From Gambelia wislizenii (taxonomy: Eukaryota; Chordata; Lepidosauria; Squamata; Crotaphytidae), in NCBI GenBank assembly GCA_030847615.1, contig JAUMIR010000004.1, positions 99,152,001 to 99,216,000 on the forward strand: a DNA stretch of 64,000 nt, given 5' to 3'. The notes below the pieces were generated by a model, which was not told where the DNA came from, did no database searches, and was given only the letters and a program-made list of their open reading frames with translations. Positions 60,452-64,000 of the stretch are shown piece by piece (the stretch's first letter is position 1; the number at the start of each line of letters is the position of its first letter). Made by a program: the position numbers and the translations under genes.

Positions 60452-61164
60452 GTATTATTATTAGGGTTTTAAATCTTGAGTTAAGACTTGGGGTCTACAG
60501 CAACAAAAGCTATTTAAGGGGGTCCCTGGTAAAGAAAAGGATAAGAACCACTGGCCTATAGCAGCAATCAGAAGAACTAGACTTTGGGTTTAAGCAACCT
60601 GTTAACACAGCTTGGAACACAACTCTAACTCAACAAGCATGGAGGATTGGTTATAGTTACTTAAGTGAGGAAAAATAGCAGACACGTGCTTATTGCAATT
60701 TCATATTTTCCAAGATGAAGCTCTACTATAATCTTTTCAGACTGAGACCTGAAAAACTTACAACTTTCTTCCTTACCTTTGCAGTTTGGATGGCAAACTT
60801 TTGATATAAATTATTAAACCCCTCCCCCGGGGAGAGGGGGGGATCCCTTGGATTGTGACAGTGCAGCAATGCAAATTAACTTAGAACAAGACATATTGCT
60901 AGTGCAAAATAAATATATACTGCACGCGTGGATGCACTTGGTAAGCACCTCCCTTGGCAGACCATACCTTTAGATACCATCGAAAATCCTCCCCCACAGG
61001 CCTGAGGTTGGTTATGTTTTCCAGAGTGGCTTTGAACTGCAACCCGATCTTCTGCAAAAAGAGAGACGTCGGTCAAGCCAAGTCAGTTCCACGCCAGGGA
61101 GGCAGCCCCAGCCCAGCCTCAAGGCATCCTTGCATAGAGAGAGCCAGCTCTTACTTACCCCCAT
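47407..61164 (-). CDS. CZIB: CZIB (C1orf123), CXXC-motif zinc-binding protein, complete, 8 coding exons
   Basis: CZIB (formerly C1orf123, UPF0587/DUF866 family) is a small, widely conserved eukaryotic zinc-binding protein whose cellular role is poorly known. The coding exons in transcript order are 61164-61159, 61051-60968, 58345-58289, 57146-57065, 54944-54913, 52431-52354, 49564-49499 and 47484-47407 (6, 84, 57, 82, 32, 78, 66 and 78 nt; 483 nt, 160 aa, equal to the human length as I recall it). The two zinc pairs are CGNC (residues 33-36) and CKLC (67-70). Other conserved blocks are LENITNLRPVGEDFRWYLK, LKGGRGSA, FECRGLEPVDFQPQ and ESVGIYEVTH. The C-terminus is FVKC. All junctions keep frame. 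Intron 6 uses a GC donor; the others are GT-AG. The gene is tail-to-tail with CPT2, as in human. Confidence 0.96.
47679..47899 (-). mobile_element. tRNA-derived SINE in CZIB intron 7
   Basis: Reverse complement of the ACA/MIR-like SINE: GTTGTATGCCTTCAAGTTGT, CTTATGGCGACCCTAAGGTC, AAGGTCATCCAGTGGGTTTC and GGATTTGAATCCTGGTGTCC. Confidence 0.88.
48655..48790 (+). mobile_element. Degraded tRNA-SINE fragment
   Basis: CAGCCTAGTGGTTGGAATAT, TTCTCATTCAGTCATGAATT and GGGTGACTTTAAACCAGTCA are diverged but in the order of the SINE. Confidence 0.55.
49499..49564 (-). CDS. CZIB: CZIB coding exon 7
   Basis: This 66-nt exon encodes AGFAADGEESGTPFSDINLL then EK. Acceptor TGTTTATAG, donor AAG|GTACAG, in phase 0 at both ends. 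Confidence 0.95.
49684..49891. mobile_element. Tigger-like MITE (second subfamily) in CZIB intron 6 region
   Basis: CAGTTGTCCCTTCATATCC and GATACAGAGGGACAACTG are inverted ends with TA flanks. The interior AAAATGGTGTCCATTATATA is shared with 10525-10712. Confidence 0.82.
50468..50576. repeat. Small palindromic repeat (GTGGCCCTCCAGATATTG)
   Basis: GTGTGGCCCTCCAGATATTG is mirrored by CAATATCTGGAAGGCCACAC, with GGGAGTTGTAGTT inside. Related decayed copies lie at about 33870-33975, 48470-48570, 50180-50300 and 59085-59210. Confidence 0.7.
51253..51570 (+). mobile_element. LINE 3' end (L2-like) with (AAAT)n tail
   Basis: GAATTCCCTTCCATGGGAGG, TTGTGAGCCGCCTTGGATCC and GGAGAAAGGTGGCATATAAA lead into AAATAAATAAATAAATAAA. 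The 'gagccgcc...ggcatataaa' ending is common to squamate L2-like elements. Confidence 0.65.
51632..51982. mobile_element. Tigger-like MITE, diverged
   Basis: CAAGTGCCCCCCGCATCCC at the left and GTATGGGAGGTGACCT at the right with TA flanks. The interior contains a local inverted duplication around GGACACCTCTCTAGGCATCT. Confidence 0.6.
52354..52431 (-). CDS. CZIB: CZIB coding exon 6 (followed by GC donor)
   Basis: This 78-nt exon encodes AEDNETFKTIVEFECRGLEP then VDFQPQ. The acceptor is TAATCCTAG. The donor reads CAG|GCAAGT: a GC in place of GT in an otherwise ideal donor context. The next exon begins exactly with the family's following residues, AGFAA. Confidence 0.95.
52671..52850. mobile_element. 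Tigger-like MITE in CZIB intron 5
   Basis: CAGTGGGACCTCCATATCC and GGAGGGCCCACTG form the inverted ends, flanked by TA. Confidence 0.75.
53964..54212 (+). mobile_element. Sauria SINE
   Basis: GGTGGTGCAGTGGTTAAATG (tRNA-like head), AAAATGAGTACCCAGCTTGT and GGGGGCAATTAGCTAACACA, ending TATAAATACCTATATAAAT. These are the diagnostic parts of the squamate-specific Sauria SINE, inserted in CZIB intron 5. Confidence 0.9.
54913..54944 (-). CDS. CZIB: CZIB coding exon 5 (32-nt micro-exon)
   Basis: This small exon encodes the split Asp plus ILSHTMKPYN. Acceptor CTTTCAG, donor AAC|GTAAGT. It restores phase 0 for exon 6 and matches the family's ILSSTIKPYN segment. Confidence 0.94.
55000..57060. other. 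CZIB intron 4, nothing recognised
   Basis: AT-rich intron. A short tandem duplication of GACTCAGACAAGTGATG occurs at about 56750-56783, and a partial copy of the 23757-23914 foldback lies at about 56126-56190. Otherwise no feature. Confidence 0.5.
57065..57146 (-). CDS. CZIB: CZIB coding exon 4 (second CxxC)
   Basis: This 82-nt exon encodes DSHPLKGGRGSATMVQKCKL then CSRENSI, with the second CxxC pair, and leaves in phase 1. Acceptor TTCTCTAG, donor ATAG|GTAGGC. Confidence 0.96.
57363..57920 (-). mobile_element. Penelope-like element fragment in CZIB intron 3
   Basis: Reverse-strand copy: GTGAGACCATGTTCTAGAAG, TTTATTCCTGACGTTTCACC, GAAGTTGTCCAGGTGTTTGT and GTGTCCAGGTTGGTTTATAA. The last two phrases cover the end of the coding region; the frame is broken. 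It starts about 215 bp upstream of exon 4. Confidence 0.82.
58289..58345 (-). CDS. CZIB: CZIB coding exon 3 (first CxxC)
   Basis: This 57-nt exon encodes LKCGNCGEVSEKWQYLRLM, containing the first zinc-binding CxxC pair. Acceptor ATTTTTCAG, donor ATG|GTGAGT. Confidence 0.97.
59518..59747. mobile_element. Tigger-like MITE in CZIB intron 2
   Basis: CAGTAGGACCCCCATATCTG and GGATACGGGGGTCCTACTG are near-perfect inverted ends flanked by TA. A chance plus-strand frame (59285-59662) runs into it. Confidence 0.85.
60153..60553. mobile_element. hAT-like MITE with perfect 8-bp target duplication
   Basis: The element runs from CAGGGGCTCTTAACC to AAGAACCACTG and is flanked by GCCTATAG on both sides (60145-60152 and 60554-60561). 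An 8-bp duplication is the hallmark of hAT transposition. It contains a (TTA)n tract at about 60415-60452. Confidence 0.9.
60968..61051 (-). CDS. CZIB: CZIB coding exon 2
   Basis: This 84-nt exon has the acceptor TTTTTGCAG and the donor AAG|GTATGG. It encodes 28 residues including LQFKATLENITNLRPVGEDF, closely matching the mammalian protein. Confidence 0.96.
61159..61164 (-). CDS. CZIB: CZIB coding exon 1 (Met-Gly only)
   Basis: ATG GGG is followed directly by a GTAAGTAAG donor, so this exon contributes only two residues. The next exon, 107 nt downstream, begins AAG ATC, giving MGKI, the known family N-terminus. The 5' UTR lies upstream in a GC-rich block. Confidence 0.88.
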
Positions 61165-61476
61165 GGCATCGAGGGCAGGCCAGGGGAGGACAGCCTCAAA
61201 GCAGGACCTGCCGAGCCCGGTGGCGGGGAGGGAGGGAAGGAAGGAAGGGCGGACGACAATATTAGGAGGGAAAAGGCGAGGGAAGCTCTGCAGCTTCGGA
61301 GCGACGAACTGACACCCCAAAAGAGTAAAAGCACCGGCAGGACCAGAGAGCTGAGACTCAAATGCCGCCAGACTGGAGAGCTGCCCCTATCTATGAAGCT
61401 CTTCTAACCAGTAGAATAGCCGGGAGTTGCCCTTATTCAAGATGGCTTCCGGTTTCCATAGCGAAGCTGTCTCGAG
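61165..61476 (-). promoter_or_regulatory. CZIB promoter / CpG-rich 5' region
   Basis: A GC- and CpG-rich block precedes the CZIB start codon. At 61438-61452 the sequence CAAGATGGCTTCCGG combines a YY1-like core (AAGATGGC) with an ETS core (TTCCGG), a pairing common in TATA-less housekeeping promoters. No TATA box is seen. A hAT-like MITE begins at about 61477, right at the upstream edge of the block. Promoter function is inferred from composition and position. Confidence 0.55.
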
Positions 61477-61868
61477 CAAGGGCTCTTAACCTTTTCTTTA
61501 CCAGGGACCCCCTTTTTAAATATCTTTTATTGCCGTGGTCCCCCCCAAGACTTAAGATTTAAAACAACAACAACAATAGTTGTCAATATAATAGTAATAA
61601 TAATACCTAAAATGATACCTAATGATAATGATAATAATACACCATGAAACCTTCCCTCAGAGGCACTGGAGGGAGAGGGAAGACTTTTCTCCGCTTCTTC
61701 CTGCAAATTTGTGGCTGGAGGAGACTGAATGGCAATGCGCAGGCCAAGCCAGCCAGGCTCCTGTCATGGCCACTCCACTGCAGAAAGATGGGCCGTGCAG
61801 CCTTCAAGCCTCTGTATACCCCCTATGAGGACATTGTGGATCCCTGGAGCACAGGTTAAGAACCACTG
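61477..61868. mobile_element. hAT-like MITE beside the CZIB promoter
   Basis: It starts CAAGGGCTCTTAACC and ends AGGTTAAGAACCACTG. The interior matches the copies at 32878-33238 and 60153-60553. The flanking 8-mers (GTCTCGAG and GTCTGGAC) agree at only some positions. Confidence 0.82.
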
Positions 61869-62032
61869 GTCTGGACAATTGTAGAGCAGAGGGGGTGGGG
61901 AAAGCTTTATCCCTGCAGATGATTTGGACGTCGACTCCCAGAAGTCCTAGCTTTCAGGGCCAGCAGGATTGGACTGTGGGAGTTGTGGTCTTAAAAAAGC
62001 TCACACACCTGGAAGCAAGGCCCTGGACCTAA

Positions 62033-62250
62033 TCCATGCTACTGGACACAAATAATCTAATTTGAAACTGCATTATTTGCCATGGCACTTTCCTATTGAA
62101 TCCTGGGATTTGTAGTTTTATAAGGCAATTAGCCTTCTCCACCAGAGTGCTGATGCCTCACCAAACTACAAATCCCAGGATTCTATAGGAAGGAGCCATG
62201 GCAAATAATCCAGTTTCAAACTGGGTTATTTGCATAGTGTGGATGCATCC
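62033..62250. mobile_element. Palindromic MITE, complete
   Basis: The left arm (ATAATCTAATTTGAAACTGC, GAATCCTGGGATTTGTAGTT) is mirrored by the right arm (AACTACAAATCCCAGGATTC, CAGTTTCAAACTGGGTTATT), about 85 bp each with a short centre. A half copy is at 31466-31562. Confidence 0.82.
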
Positions 62251-63927
62251 CAACATACACTCTCATTACATAAAGGGACTGCTTCAAACAGCATATTTTG
62301 GTTGCTAAGAATTTTAAATTAAAATTTATTTTATTTCTGCTTTCAGGAAAGTGAGCCTAGAAGTGTTTGTGGGATTTTCTCTCACATGTACAGAAATACC
62401 TTGACTAGTTTTGGAGTGGGGGGAGCTACCATATGCTGCTCTGCCTCAGGCAACATGATGTGTTCAGCTGACCCTTTCTGTTTCTTAACTCAATTGTTTG
62501 TTATTTTTGTTGGCAGACTATTTATTGAACTAAAAACTCTGTAACTTCAGTTTCTTGACTAATTCAACCAGAATGTGTGCATATGTGACACTCTCATCTT
62601 TCAGACAACAGACTCACCCACTCACTCTTTCAACCACTCACCCTCATCTGACACAACTTTTTCAACTGACTTGAACACCGACTGACTTTTATAACTAACA
62701 TTCACTCATTTCATACTGAGAAAAACATTCTTTCATCTCATGACCAGTCAAGAATGAAGCTTTTTCTCAACTTGAGTTTCCGTTTATTAATTTCATCAAT
62801 GACAGTGAGGAGTTTCCACCTCCTCCAGTCAAAGATTTGAAACTATGGAGAGATGCTTTAGTGAATGGTAACTTTCTTTATCTTATGCTGTGAACCTATG
62901 AAACAAAGTTTCATATAAATCCTGAAAAATCTTACTGTTGGAGAAAATAATATACAATGCCTGTTGAGTTTGTTTGTTCTATTAAAAAAAGTTACATTAT
63001 ACCACTTTGCCATATTGTTAATAACGTAACAGATTTTTTTAAAGACCTAGTGTCAGTCAGGATATATATATATTATGTAAGTAATACGTGATGTTTAATA
63101 AATAAATCATTATTTTTGTATTATACACTTGAGCTTCCAAGAATACTACATATTGGAAAGCTTGCATTCAGATACAGCATCTGTGGTGGCAGCAGTTAAT
63201 TCAGTGTGGTGGTGTTCAGTGGGGAGAGAAGATGAATAGTCTCACACAGGAAAGCATCTAAAAGGCCCCCACATTGGATGCCATAGCAGTGAAATCAAGA
63301 GGAGGTCCTCACAGTTGATGGCAGTGGAGCACTTAGTGGAAGCCCTCACATTTGGTGGCAGAGGTGGAATATGTGGAAAATCTCACAGTGGACACTTAAG
63401 CATTGCTGGTAAAGAGGATATGCATCACCCAAAACAAGAACAGTTGTTATAAAACTGCACATGCTAGCTTATGCACATGAAAATTTAGAAGTGATTTTTA
63501 TAATCTAAACAGAATTACTGTACATCTCTGTGTGCCTGCTGAGTCTGCTGTTCCACTGCTGATCATACCTTCAGTTTATCTCCAAATTGTGGACTGTCCT
63601 GCCAGTGACTGGAAGGAATCATTCAGGAAGCAAACATTTTAAAAGTGCTAAAAATGCTGTTCTACTCATTCTGAAACACCAAGACCACCCCACCCCAGAA
63701 AAGCCCAAAAGGCAACCAGGACTGATGCAATGTTATTCTAGTTAGCCAAAACGTCAGCTGTGGCTGTGTTGTGGGCTCCAGCTCTGTGGGACTTTTAAAA
63801 AAGGCAGTGTAGCCTTCCAGGCTTTGGAGTGTACCAACTCTTGTTTTAACTGATAATGTTAGAAATGAAAGCTGGGCCTTCTGTATACAAAGCACTGAAT
63901 TCTGACCCCCCCCCTGCCAAATATTGA
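62251..63927. other. Region upstream of CZIB, no gene established
   Basis: Contains one coding-like stretch at 62744-62890 (see findings), a cluster of degenerate repeats at about 63260-63400, and otherwise AT-rich sequence. In human the next gene here is MAGOH; no MAGOH exon was recognised. Confidence 0.45.
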
Positions 63928-64000
63928 TTGTTGCTGTGTTCCTTCTAATCATTTCTGGCTTGTGGCAACCCTATCACAGAGTTTTCTTGACAGAATTTGT
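63928..64000 (-). mobile_element. tRNA-SINE, cut by the window end
   Basis: TTGTTGCTGTGTTCCTTCTA, TTCTGGCTTGTGGCAACCCT and CAGAGTTTTCTTGACAGAAT are the reverse complement of the 3' half of the ACA/MIR-like SINE. Confidence 0.75.

Noticed and set aside
62251..64000. MAGOH, expected next to CZIB by synteny
   Set aside because: No stretch resembling the very conserved MAGOH protein was found on either strand; it probably lies beyond the window.

Overview
The window is vertebrate nuclear DNA, almost certainly from a squamate reptile (lizard or snake). It carries a Sauria-type SINE, tRNA-derived SINEs ending in (AAC)n, a 5S-rRNA-derived SINE, CR1 LINE relics, Penelope-like fragments, a large tyrosine-recombinase (DIRS/Ngaro-type) retrotransposon, and many small palindromic DNA transposons. 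Three host genes are recognisable, in the order seen on human chromosome 1p32.3: SLC1A7 (-), CPT2 (+), CZIB/C1orf123 (-). Exon junctions were read by eye from splice consensus plus protein similarity recalled from the families; no search was run.

Layout. From 1 to about 26.3 kb is the 5' part of SLC1A7 on the minus strand. Coding exon 1 is at 26118-26258 and exon 2 at 24606-24685. No later exon was recognised, so 1-24605 is probably intron 2. That intron holds CR1 and other LINE debris, a 45-bp-arm hairpin, SINEs, several MITEs, a short interstitial telomeric tract and, at about 16.6-22.0 kb, a nearly complete but disabled YR retrotransposon lying antisense to SLC1A7. From 26.3 to 32.2 kb is the head-to-head intergenic interval between SLC1A7 and CPT2. 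It contains a 5S-SINE, a Tigger-like MITE, a Penelope fragment, a CR1 3' end with a nested insertion, and a CpG-rich, promoter-like block (30.7-31.26 kb).

CPT2 is complete at 32183-44001. It has five exons encoding 666 aa; exons 2-5 have the same lengths as I recall for human CPT2, and the catalytic His is intact. CPT2 and CZIB are convergent, with their stop codons about 3.4 kb apart. CZIB is also complete on the minus strand: eight coding exons from 61164 down to 47407, encoding 160 aa with two CxxC zinc-binding pairs, a first coding exon of only six bases, and one GC-AG intron. The right end (61.9-64 kb) holds a palindromic MITE, a short unexplained coding-like stretch and a SINE cut by the window edge.

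No prokaryotic genes, CRISPR arrays or stand-alone tRNA/rRNA genes are present. The points most worth following up are the predicted intron and tandem-repeat leader of the YR retrotransposon, the GC-AG intron of CZIB, the promoter-like CpG block upstream of CPT2, and several long foldback structures.
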